This document shows, piece by piece, positions 50,002 to 58,900 of a stretch of 64,000 nucleotides of DNA (position 1 is its first letter; each line of letters begins with the position of its first letter). The translations under genes were made by a program, and so were the position numbers. Where the stretch lies: NCBI RefSeq assembly GCF_039536325.1, contig NZ_BAAAYO010000010.1:1178001-1242000 (forward strand). The letters run 5' to 3'. Origin of the DNA: Paenibacillus_AB hodogayensis (GTDB taxonomy: Bacteria; Bacillota; Bacilli; Paenibacillales; NBRC-103111). The notes under the pieces were generated by a model. That model was not told the DNA's origin and made no database searches. It worked only from the letters and a program-made list of their open reading frames with translations.

Positions 50002-51666
50002 CTATTTCTTTCCGGGAACGGTTGTTTCCTTACACAATCCCATCCAAGTCGTGATCGTTTTGCTTTGGTGCGGCTCAGGTTCGCGAAGCTTTCTGTTATC
50101 GAGAAGATGCTTCAGAACGTATGGAACCAGTTGACCGGCGTTCGTATTCTGCATAGTCATGTAAGCGATCTGCTGCTCCAAATGTTTGGGCTGGTTTTGC
50201 ATCGCAAGAAGGAGAGCTTGCTCATACAGACTCGCTATGGCCGGTGCATATACATTGGACAGGTCGGGCATCAACCGACGTATCGCTTCGGCTGTTGCAG
50301 GTTTGTCGACCCATATCGTGTTAAACGTATACTCATTCCCGTCTTTGCGAAGGTAGCCTCTCTCTAACAGGAAAGCATAGTCCTCCTTCTGAGTTTCTTC
50401 GTCCATACTGCCGCTCCAGTAAGCATGACACTTTTGAACATCACGTGAAGTGAGATTTGCCCATCCTTGGGATACGCGATCGCTCCAAAACGTGTTAAAC
50501 TGCCACAAATACAAGCCGTCCGCAGTGTCTCGGGTCATAGCGCCGTTGAAAACATAGTAGTCAGGCTCCTGATGCGGAGTGGACAAAGTCCCACTATTCA
50601 GGTGAGCGGTGGCGATATAACGTCCCCCGTCTTTTCTAAAGGGGAGCGCCTTCTCCCTATCGATCGTTACTGCATTCGCATTGCGCCCCTGCTCTCCTAT
50701 GTTCATGGGAAGAAGGGTCCACAGTAAAAAATGGTAATCCTTATCCGGGACGTACAAGTCGGACTGTTCTATGCCGCTGCGGATATCCATCAATGCATCG
50801 AAATGTTGATCGGCTACGAGGCTTGCGCATTCCCTGTACAGCTTTTTCACTTTTAACCGCTGTTCGTCGGTAAAATTCCAAATGATCATATTGGCTGCAT
50901 ATTTTCCGCTTCCTGCCTCAATCACATAACCATACTCCTCCAGATACTCGACTTCATCTTCAATGAACGCTGCCGGTGTACCTAGGTCTCTGGCAAGCTC
51001 TTGAATCGTTTTCGGCTTGTGGTACATGGCATACATGAGATTCTGTGCGATACTGCGTCTCATGAAGGTATACGTTTCCCCCATTTTTCCTGGAGTTCCT
51101 GAATGACCCGTTCTCACAAATTGTACCGGATTAAAGCTAAGCTCGTTACTGCTCCGCATCCGTACCATCCCTTTCTTTAGTTCTTGTCTGGCATCATGGA
51201 GATGCCACTTTACGGTTCCGACGGGAATGCCCAACTCGACTGCGACGTCGCTCTGTTTCTTCCCATCGTAGTAATGCATAACCACGATCTTCCGCTGTAA
51301 TTGCGAAAGATAGGCAATCTCTTGGCGCAGTCTTTTGTATTCATCGCTCTGAATTATCTGCTCCAAGACGTTGGGCGTGTCGGGAGAAGGGAGCTCCGAC
51401 ATACCGTTAAGATCAAGGGAAGATGAGGTCCTCCTACGACGGTTCAACCAATTCACCCAAGTGAAACGGGCGACCGTCCATACATACCCGTCCAGATTCT
51501 GTATGTCTCTGCCGGACGACATGGATTTGAGAAGTTGGAGAAAAATTTCCTGTGATAAGTCCTCCGCTTCCTGCCGGTCGCCGGTACGGTTCAAAGCAAA
51601 TCCAAAGATTGGCTTGGTGTATGGAACCAGAACGGAGCCCATTTCATTTTCAAGCTGTGTACCCAT
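50002..51666 (-). CDS. long ECF-type sigma factor with 380-residue C-terminal extension
   Basis: A 554-residue protein. Residues about 20-95 are sigma region 2 (FGFALNRTGDRQEAEDLSQE, GYVWTVARFTWVNWLNRRRR) and about 110-165 region 4 (QRKIVVMHYYDGKKQSDVAV, GIPVGTVKWHLHDARQEL). Past residue 195 a winged-helix-like part (RRSIAQNLMYAMYHKPKTIQ, ELARDLGTPAAFIEDEVEYL) and a long mixed domain follow. The extension, instead of a separate anti-sigma protein, probably regulates the sigma core, as in other ECF groups with C-terminal domains. No anti-sigma gene is adjacent. GGGGGGAGAAAG precedes the ATG. Confidence 0.88.
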   Translation of the reverse strand: MGTQLENEMGSVLVPYTKPIFGFALNRTGDRQEAEDLSQEIFLQLLKSMSSGRDIQNLDGYVWTVARFTWVNWLNRRRRTSSSLDLNGMSELPSPDTPNVLEQIIQSDEYKRLRQEIAYLSQLQRKIVVMHYYDGKKQSDVAVELGIPVGTVKWHLHDARQELKKGMVRMRSSNELSFNPVQFVRTGHSGTPGKMGETYTFMRRSIAQNLMYAMYHKPKTIQELARDLGTPAAFIEDEVEYLEEYGYVIEAGSGKYAANMIIWNFTDEQRLKVKKLYRECASLVADQHFDALMDIRSGIEQSDLYVPDKDYHFLLWTLLPMNIGEQGRNANAVTIDREKALPFRKDGGRYIATAHLNSGTLSTPHQEPDYYVFNGAMTRDTADGLYLWQFNTFWSDRVSQGWANLTSRDVQKCHAYWSGSMDEETQKEDYAFLLERGYLRKDGNEYTFNTIWVDKPATAEAIRRLMPDLSNVYAPAIASLYEQALLLAMQNQPKHLEQQIAYMTMQNTNAGQLVPYVLKHLLDNRKLREPEPHQSKTITTWMGLCKETTVPGKK

Positions 51667-51836
51667 CTTTCTCCCCCCAAGCAGCGCTGCTATCTAGTAA
51701 GTCATATCCTTGCGAAAAAGGTTGGAACTTTTTTTGGAAGCCGGTTAAATCCAATCGCTTTTCTAAATGCAATTGCCAAAATCTGCGATAAACCTGTCCG
51801 TCTCCACAGCTGTAATAACTTCGGCTTAAACGAAAT

Positions 51837-51859
51837 GGCTGCCGTTCCTGTCGGCAGCC
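51837..51859 (-). terminator. terminator of the methyltransferase gene
   Basis: GGCTGCCG/CGGCAGCC perfect stem with 7-base loop, followed on the minus strand by ATTTCGTTT; 54 bases after the stop. Confidence 0.65.
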
Positions 51860-51912
51860 TAGTCTGGTTATTTATTGGGCTCTGGTTTCCTTTAGTCTGG
51901 TAGCAAGTTCGT

Positions 51913-52557
51913 TTACACCTTTACAGCTGCCAATTCCCAACAACGTTTCGGCTTGCCGTAACGGTGCAGGTCCGTCTCTCTAAGCGCTTTTATTTCCCAA
52001 TCCGCAAACAGCCGGAGCAAATCGCCCTCATCGAAAAACCGTTTTCGCCGCCCATCATGCTCATAATAGTTCGGCTCCAGCTCAACCCCAAGTCCAGCGC
52101 CATAGTGAACGTCTCCCACCGAGTTGAAGCGGGCCAGTAAAACGCCTCTCGGCTTCAGTACCCGAGCGATATCGTTCACGATATTAACGGTATCCTGCCA
52201 AGCGAAATAATGGAGCGATAAGTCGGCCACGACCGCTCCGGCACTTCCGCCCTCAAAGGGCAAGCCTGCAGTCATATCAACCTGCTTCGTCTCAGCCTCC
52301 GGGATGTGTTCGGCGATACGACGCAGCGCCTCTTCCGAGAAATCGCAAGCTATAACGCGGTAACCACGCTCCGTCAAGTAGAGCGTATCACAACCGTAGC
52401 CGCAGCCTAGATCGATAATGGCGTCATTCTTCGCTCCGTCCAAAAATGGTGCATAGGCATCGAGCCATAAGTCGTAGACCGGCTTGCCCAGGTCTAACCT
52501 GTTATACACTCCATTCCAATGCTCTTGATCCGGCACACTTGAACGTTTCGTCATCAT
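51913..52557 (-). CDS. class I SAM-dependent methyltransferase
   Basis: A 214-residue enzyme: motif I AIIDLGCGYGCDTLYLTERG, motif II VIACDFSEEALRRI, post II GGSAGAVVADLSLHYF and motif III VLKPRGVLLARFNS. N-terminal EHWNGVYNR is typical of TehB/thiopurine-type small-molecule methyltransferases. TGTGAGGAGG is the ribosome binding site. It lies between the long sigma gene and a tandem repeat block. Substrate unknown. Confidence 0.9.
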   Translation of the reverse strand: MMTKRSSVPDQEHWNGVYNRLDLGKPVYDLWLDAYAPFLDGAKNDAIIDLGCGYGCDTLYLTERGYRVIACDFSEEALRRIAEHIPEAETKQVDMTAGLPFEGGSAGAVVADLSLHYFAWQDTVNIVNDIARVLKPRGVLLARFNSVGDVHYGAGLGVELEPNYYEHDGRRKRFFDEGDLLRLFADWEIKALRETDLHRYGKPKRCWELAAVKV

Positions 52558-52571
52558 ATTTCCTCCTCACA

Positions 52572-52907
52572 TGTTAGTCGAAAGAGCACTAGCCCCGAGC
52601 ACAAACGCCCAGATCGGCCAGTTTTCGGCTAGCTGGCCCGCTTTAATGCTCGAAAGAGCATTATCTCCGCGGCTGGAGCCGTTTGGATAAGGGTTAGTGC
52701 TCGAAAGAGCACTAGTACCGAGCACAAACGCCCAGATCGGACGGTTTCCGGCTGGCTGGCCCGCTTTAATGCTCGAAAGAGCATTATCTCCGCGGCTGAA
52801 GCCGTTTGGACAAGGGTTTAGTGCTCGAAAGAGCACTAGCCCCGAGAGCAAACGCTCAGATCGGCCAGTTTCCGGCTGGCTGGCCCGCTTTAATGCTCGA
52901 AAGAGGC
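52572..52907. repeat. intergenic tandem repeat, unit 123-124 bp, about 2.7 copies
   Basis: Units begin at about 52578, 52701 and 52825 (TCGAAAGAGCACTAG...). Each contains two copies of the hairpin-forming GCTCGAAAGAGC (stem GCTC/GAGC region around GAAA), a block CAAACGCCCAGATCGG and CTGGCTGGCCCGCTTTAATG. Copies differ by a few substitutions. Between a methyltransferase and a serine hydrolase gene. Confidence 0.9.
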
Positions 52908-52997
52908 TATCTATTAATTGTGGACAGTTTTTTAAAGTGCTTCTCAGAAGCTCTCAGATCGATTTTTTTTTAGACAAGAACAGGTTAGTGTATCCTT

Positions 52998-54446
52998 TTA
53001 CTTGATTTGATGCCCCGTAACTTGATACTCCCTAAACGTCATAGAAACATTTTTATGGAAATGAAGCTTGATGCCTCCGGCAGTGAAATGTAGCGTATAA
53101 CTAACGCAGTACGGGGTTTCAATGTATAACAAGGTCAACTTCAACGTCATGTTATCGTGCCAGGCGGCATATGTGACAGCTTCTTGGCGATGTATTGCCA
53201 AATCTTTTACATGACTATCGTGTACATGTACAGGGGACCGAAAATCAAATTCGAGTACCCGATTCTCACTCTCCTCATAACAAAACCGAACTTCCAACCG
53301 TTCCCCTATGCGGGCGAAACCGAGCTTGTGGAGCTTCTCCGGATTATCCCCAATCCTGTACAAGCGGCCATCGAGATCTGCTGCGTTGTCGGGAATTGGA
53401 CGGGCAACCGGGACTGGGTACGCCATATCGGCAAGGAGTTGCCGCAATGCGACACTATCGGCCGTAAGCGGTAGAACCGTTTGGCTCGAATCCAACTCGT
53501 CGATAATATGCTCGTAGATCAAATCAAGGAATGTCTGGAGTTGATCCATATGGGGAAAAGCCGAAGTTGCCGCAATGACGATACGTTGTTCTGGAGCCAC
53601 AAAACAAAGCTGGCCGTTTGAACCGTCGCCCCTGAAACAGCCTTTGCGACATAAATGAAATTGGTACCCGTAGCCTTGCGCCCAATCGATTCGTTTTGCT
53701 CCTTGACGATTATCGCTCTGTTCCCGGGTGGCTAGAGCCATGTAAGCTTCGGAAACAATTGTTTTGCCTTCATACTTGCCCTTGTCCAGCAGCATTTGCC
53801 CAAACTTGGCCACGCCCTCGGTGGTCAAGCTCAGCCCCATGCCTCCTGCGACAATGCCCATCGGACAAGTTTCCCATACCGGGCGATCGATTCCCAAAGG
53901 CTCGAACAACCGGGGCATCAGGAAATCGACCAACTGTTGACCGGTCGCTTGCTGAATAATAGCCGACAGCATATAAGTAGCAGGCGTATTATAGGAATAA
54001 TAACTCCCCGGCTCACATTCCACCTCCAAAGACAAAAAGGATCGGACCCAATCCTTCTCACCGGTTACGGCATTGTAAATATTGGAGTGATGCCCCGTAT
54101 TCATCGATAACAGATGGTGAATTTTCATCTTTTCCAAATTCTCCGATATGTGCTCGGGACACTGTTCAGGGAAAAAATGATTAACCGGATCGTCCAGATG
54201 TACATATCCGTTGTCCGCCGCTATGCCCACCGCTATGGAGGTGACGCTTTTGCTAAGCGAATACAACAATTGCGGGCAATTCGGCCGATAAGGCGCACGC
54301 CACATCTGCGCGGTTACTTGACCGTCCTGAAGCAGCATAAAGCTGTTTACCTGCAATTTATTTTGCTCGACTCTATCAAAAAAACGCGACAGAGCCTTTG
54401 AAGAAAGACCGTGATGCTCTGGGAATTCCCTTACTAATGGAGCCAA
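52998..54446 (-). CDS. serine hydrolase, beta-lactamase/penicillin-binding-like family
   Basis: A 482-residue class C-type serine hydrolase starting at TTG 54446 behind TAGGAGGT. SxxK motif is LYSLSKSVTSIAVG, YxN motif is GSYYSYNTPATYML; the third KTG-like motif is probably FRGDGSNGQLCF (HxG-like region). The C-terminal 130 residues form a beta-rich extra domain. No signal peptide, so probably cytosolic. Members are esterases, D-aminopeptidases or unknown; resistance to beta-lactams is not implied. Confidence 0.88.
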   Translation of the reverse strand: MAPLVREFPEHHGLSSKALSRFFDRVEQNKLQVNSFMLLQDGQVTAQMWRAPYRPNCPQLLYSLSKSVTSIAVGIAADNGYVHLDDPVNHFFPEQCPEHISENLEKMKIHHLLSMNTGHHSNIYNAVTGEKDWVRSFLSLEVECEPGSYYSYNTPATYMLSAIIQQATGQQLVDFLMPRLFEPLGIDRPVWETCPMGIVAGGMGLSLTTEGVAKFGQMLLDKGKYEGKTIVSEAYMALATREQSDNRQGAKRIDWAQGYGYQFHLCRKGCFRGDGSNGQLCFVAPEQRIVIAATSAFPHMDQLQTFLDLIYEHIIDELDSSQTVLPLTADSVALRQLLADMAYPVPVARPIPDNAADLDGRLYRIGDNPEKLHKLGFARIGERLEVRFCYEESENRVLEFDFRSPVHVHDSHVKDLAIHRQEAVTYAAWHDNMTLKLTLLYIETPYCVSYTLHFTAGGIKLHFHKNVSMTFREYQVTGHQIK

Positions 54447-54749
54447 CCGCTCGCTTACCTCCTATAGAAAAAGTAGAATAACTACCTAAATAGCAGCTCC
54501 TAATTCATGCAATAAGGTTCTTTCATCTCCAAATTGTCCCAACTCATGTTTCCAATATAACATATCCGGGCCGCCTTCACCCTCCCCCGCCTATTCGATC
54601 ATGCCCTAGCCCGCTTCGCGTTTCTTCGACAAAACTTCTCACCCGACTTCGCGAATCTACTGCCTGGTTTGACAAGTTTCGTAGCTCCTGTCAATTACAA
54701 TAGATTTATAGATTGTGATGTATTATTCATTGAAAGGATTGGTAAAATT
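54447..54749. other. intergenic region between divergent genes
   Basis: About 300 bases holding promoters of the serine hydrolase and the surface protein. TTTGACAAGTTTC (54667-54679) with TTACAATAG (about 54694) resembles a plus-strand TTGACA/TACAAT promoter about 50 bases before the surface protein's ATG/GTG area. No gene. Confidence 0.4.
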
Positions 54750-55886
54750 GTGAGATCCTATATTCGCAAAAGGATCAAAATCGCACACTCGCTCGTTCTC
54801 CTCTTGTCATTCGTCTTCGCTTCGCTTCCGACCTTCGCATTTGCTCAAACACCGGGTTGCACACCCAGTTTTACAACGAAACCGATGGTCTCCGCAGGCG
54901 ACAATCACTCCGTTTATTTAAAAAATGACGGGACCGTATGGGCGTGGGGCCAAAACAATTTCGGGCAGCTCGGCAACGGTTCGACGGCAGACAGTTCTCC
55001 CCCCGTGCAAGTGACCGGATTGTGCGATGTCGTGGCGATTTCGGTAGGATCGGGAAATGCCTTTGCGTTGAAGAGCGATGGAACGGTATGGGCGTGGGGA
55101 AATAACAGTTTTGGTCAGCTCGGCGACGGGACGACCACCAGCCGTTCGATCCCTGTGCAAGTGAGCGGTATGAGCGATGCTGCCGCCATTGCCGCAGGAG
55201 CAACTTACACCGTAGCGCTCAAAAAGGATGGAACGGTATGGACTTGGGGGTATAATTCGTCCGGACAGCTTGGATACGATACGACTGGAAGCAACTCCAG
55301 CAAAGCTCCTCAGCAAGTAAGCTCCTTGTCCGGGATAACCTCCATTGCGGCAGGGTTCAACCATGCCGCCGCCGTTTCAAGCACGGGCGCCGTATGGACG
55401 TGGGGAGACAACGCCTACAGCCAGCTTGGCCGAACGACCGGCACGAACGGTTACAATTCCGTCCCCGCACAAGTGTCGAGCCTTGGCGAAGCCCAATCCG
55501 TATCACTCGGACTCCACTATTCGATCGCTCTGCTTAAGGATGGAACGGTATGGGGGTGGGGTTATAACGGAGTCGGCCAGCTTGGCAACGGAACGAGAAC
55601 AACGGCACCGATCCCCGAGCAAGTCCTATACAGTTCGAGTCCGCGTAAAGTGCTGAAGGATGTCGTCTCCGTTGAAGCGGGCTATGAACATACGATCGCT
55701 TTACTGAGTGACGGGACTTTGCAGGCGTGGGGATCCAACTCCGGCATGCAGATTGGCGACGGGACTACTACCGCCGGCTGGCGCTTATTCGCCACCACAT
55801 CCAGTCTGAACGGCACTACCGTCTCGGCTGCTGCGGGAAGAGGCCATTCCCTTGCCGTTAAAGACGATGGAACCGTATGGACTTGA
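54750..55886 (+). CDS. RCC1-repeat surface protein, N-terminal part, ends at nonsense codon
   Basis: Start chosen at GTG 54750 (GAAAGGA 11 bases upstream), giving a signal peptide with core SLVLLLSFVFASLPTFAFAQ; an ATG at 54669 is in frame but would bury it. The exported part consists of seven RCC1-type repeats, each with the pattern ALK-x-DGTVW-x-WG-x-N-x-x-GQLG. The seventh reads DGTVWT then TGA (55884-55886) where every other copy has TGG for tryptophan. The frame goes on unbroken into the downstream segment, so this is the 5' part of one 1,960-codon gene. Possibly read through at low level. Confidence 0.85.
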   Translation: MRSYIRKRIKIAHSLVLLLSFVFASLPTFAFAQTPGCTPSFTTKPMVSAGDNHSVYLKNDGTVWAWGQNNFGQLGNGSTADSSPPVQVTGLCDVVAISVGSGNAFALKSDGTVWAWGNNSFGQLGDGTTTSRSIPVQVSGMSDAAAIAAGATYTVALKKDGTVWTWGYNSSGQLGYDTTGSNSSKAPQQVSSLSGITSIAAGFNHAAAVSSTGAVWTWGDNAYSQLGRTTGTNGYNSVPAQVSSLGEAQSVSLGLHYSIALLKDGTVWGWGYNGVGQLGNGTRTTAPIPEQVLYSSSPRKVLKDVVSVEAGYEHTIALLSDGTLQAWGSNSGMQIGDGTTTAGWRLFATTSSLNGTTVSAAAGRGHSLAVKDDGTVWT

Positions 55887-55925
55887 GGCGAAAACAACTA
55901 TTACCAGCTCGGACGCGTAACGCCG

Positions 55926-58900
55926 GTGCAAGGTACTGTATACGCTCCTTCCGGCACGCCCGGTCAAGTTTTTGAAGGGCTCGTCGATTGCACGTCCACG
56001 ACTTCGTTCCGGACAAAACCGATGGTTGCGGCAGGCGGCAAACATTCCGCGGCCTTGAAAAGCAACGGTACCGTATGGACGTGGGGAAGCAATCAGTTCG
56101 GTCAGCTCGGCAACGGAAAATATGGAGGCAGCGCAGCTCCTGCACGAGTCCCCGATTTGTGCTACGTCAAAGCGATCGCAACAGGGTCCGATTTTACGAT
56201 CGCGTTAAAAAACGATGGAACCGTGTGGACATGGGGCAATGGCGCCAATGGCGAGCTCGGTAACGGTACAAGCGGTACCGGCTACCGCAGTTCCATTCCC
56301 GTACAAGTGGCAGCATTATCGGATGTCTCTGCTATCGCTGCAGGAAGCAATCATGCCGTTGCCTTAAAACGAGACGGGACCGTGTGGGCTTGGGGAAACA
56401 GCGAAAACGGCAAACTCGGATACGAAACCCCCGGCAGCTTCGTTAGCAACAGGCCCGGACGAGCGGGCAATCTGGCTGGTGTAAAAGCCGTCGCTGCAGG
56501 ATTGGGATTTAGCGCCGCCTTAAAACCCGACGGAACCGTATGGACTTGGGGGAACAACACGGATAAGCAGCTAGGTTATGAAACGGGCACCCCCTTGAAC
56601 AATCCCGTGCCGAAACAGGTTCCTAATCTGAACAATGTAGATTCTATTGCGGCCGGTCTATCCTCCCGGCATATGGTAGCCCTCAAGCGCGACCAGACCG
56701 TTTGGACGTGGGGGGATAATGTCCATGGCCAGCTCGGTAATGGTAAAGGCGGGCTGAACGCCGATGACAGCAGCACTCCGGTGCGCGTATTGACAACCAG
56801 CAACGCCGGGTTGGAAGGCGCAACCGCCATAGCGGCAGGCTCGTTTCAATCGTATGCGGCATTGAAGAACGGAACGCTGCGGGGATGGGGGTATAACTAT
56901 TTCGGCCAGCTTGGGGACGGGACCTACGAGATTGAGTACAAGCTTGCGCAGCGTGTTCTTATGAAATCCGTCGTATCCCTTAGCGCCGGCACGGATCATG
57001 CGATAGCGATCAAAAAAGACGGAACCGCCTGGACCTGGGGCTATTTAAATAACGACTACCAGCTCGGAAGAAAATCTGGCTCCCCCGACATTGAAAATAA
57101 TGTACCCGGACCGGTTGAAGGGCTGGGAAATCTTGAAGTTTCCACGTTTATCCCTTATATCCCGATCAACATCGGGATTATTGGAACGATCGGGGATTTG
57201 GCGGATGCCACCCCCGTTATCACATCGGGATCATCGATTACGATCACCGCGTTTTTCGATAATCCGAAAGCCATAAAGGTGACGCTGCTTGCCTCGGATG
57301 CTGGCGGGCATCAGTATGAGACTCAGATGAGCCCGATCGATGACGAAAACTGGTCGCACACGTTCGTACCGAATCAAGTCGGGTTGGTCACTTCGCCGCT
57401 AGAGTTTCAAATAATTCCGCAATATGGGGGCAATGTGATCGGTCAGCCCATTAAGTATAGGATCGTTTTAATCGATCCTAGCGGCATCGTGTACAATGCG
57501 AATCAAGGAGGCCCGGATAGTTGGCCGCTACCGGGCGCTACCGTGGTTCTGCAATATTTCGATCCGGCCCTGGGCGCAGCGGGACAATGGGTAGAGATGA
57601 GCGAGGATAGCTACCCGGACAGCTTCAGACCGGTTACCAATCCTCAAGTCACAGGCGAAGACGGTCGCTATGCATGGGATACGGCGGCGGGACAATATCG
57701 GGTTGTTGTAAGCCGTCCCGGTTTTGAAACTGCCACAAGCCGTGTCGTAGCGGTTCCGCCTCCGGTATTGGATTTGCATGTCGGCTTAATTCCGACCGAC
57801 TTCCTGAAGCCGAGCCTCTCGGTCAGCGGTGTCACTTACGGCGCCGTATATTCGCAGCCGGTCACTATGGAATGGAGCGCTTCCGACGATCATGCGGAGG
57901 ACCAGTCCGACGATGCATCAGGCGTAAGGTTTGTGGAGTATCGGGTAGATCGCGGAGAGCTTATCCGAGTGAACGGCACTAACGGCTCCTTCGTTGTAGA
58001 TCGACCCGGTGTCCATCTAGTAGATTTCCAAGTATTCGATCATGCCGGCAATAGCTATGCCGAATCCATTCCGTTTACGATTACCGAACCGCCGGCGGGG
58101 GAATTTTACACCGTAACTTTTGACAGCAATGACGGTTCGCCAGTCGGCAATCAAACCGTAACAAAGGGAAGCACGGCAACGAAACCCGCAGATCCGGTCA
58201 GACCCGGGTACAGCTTCGCAGGCTGGTACTCCGATAGCGGATTAACTTTGGCGCATGATTTCACAACCGCAATCACCCGGGATTTGACGCTTTATGCGAA
58301 ATGGAACGCGTCGCCGGTAGAAGAAACGACCTACACCGTAACTTTTGACAGCAATGGCAGTTCGCTAGTCGGTATTCAAACCGTCACAAAGGGAAGCACG
58401 GCAACGAAACCCGAAGATCCGGTCAGACCCGGATACAGCTTCGCAGGCTGGTATGCCGACAGCGGATTCACTTCAGCGTATGATTTTACAACCGCAATCA
58501 CCCGGGATTTGACGCTATATGCGAAATGGAACGCGTCACTGGTAGAAGAAACGACCTACACCGTAATTTTTGACAGCAATGACGATTCGCTTGTCGACAA
58601 TCAAACCGTCACAAAGGGAAGCACGGCAACGAAACCCGCAGATCCGGTCAGACCCGGGTACAGCTTCGCAGGCTGGTACTCCGATAGCGGATTAACTTTG
58701 GCGTATGATTTCACAACCGCAATCACCCGGGATTTGACGCTATATGCGAAATGGAACGCGTCGCCGGTAGAAGAACCGACCTACACCGTAACTTTTGACA
58801 GCAATGACAGTTCGCTAGTCGGTATTCAAAACGTAACAAAGGGAAGCACGGCAACGAAACCCGAAGATCCGGTCAGACCCGGATACAGCTTCGCAGGCTG

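Noticed and set aside
52567..52851. A 94-codon frame that looks like a repeat protein
   Set aside because: The repeats come from the DNA tandem repeat, whose second period of 124 bp breaks the frame in a third copy; no start signal and antisense frames look the same.
55926..55986. Independent translation start of the large SLH protein at GTG 55926
   Set aside because: No ribosome binding site or signal peptide, and the frame continues upstream through the nonsense codon into the RCC1 repeats, so one broken gene explains it better.
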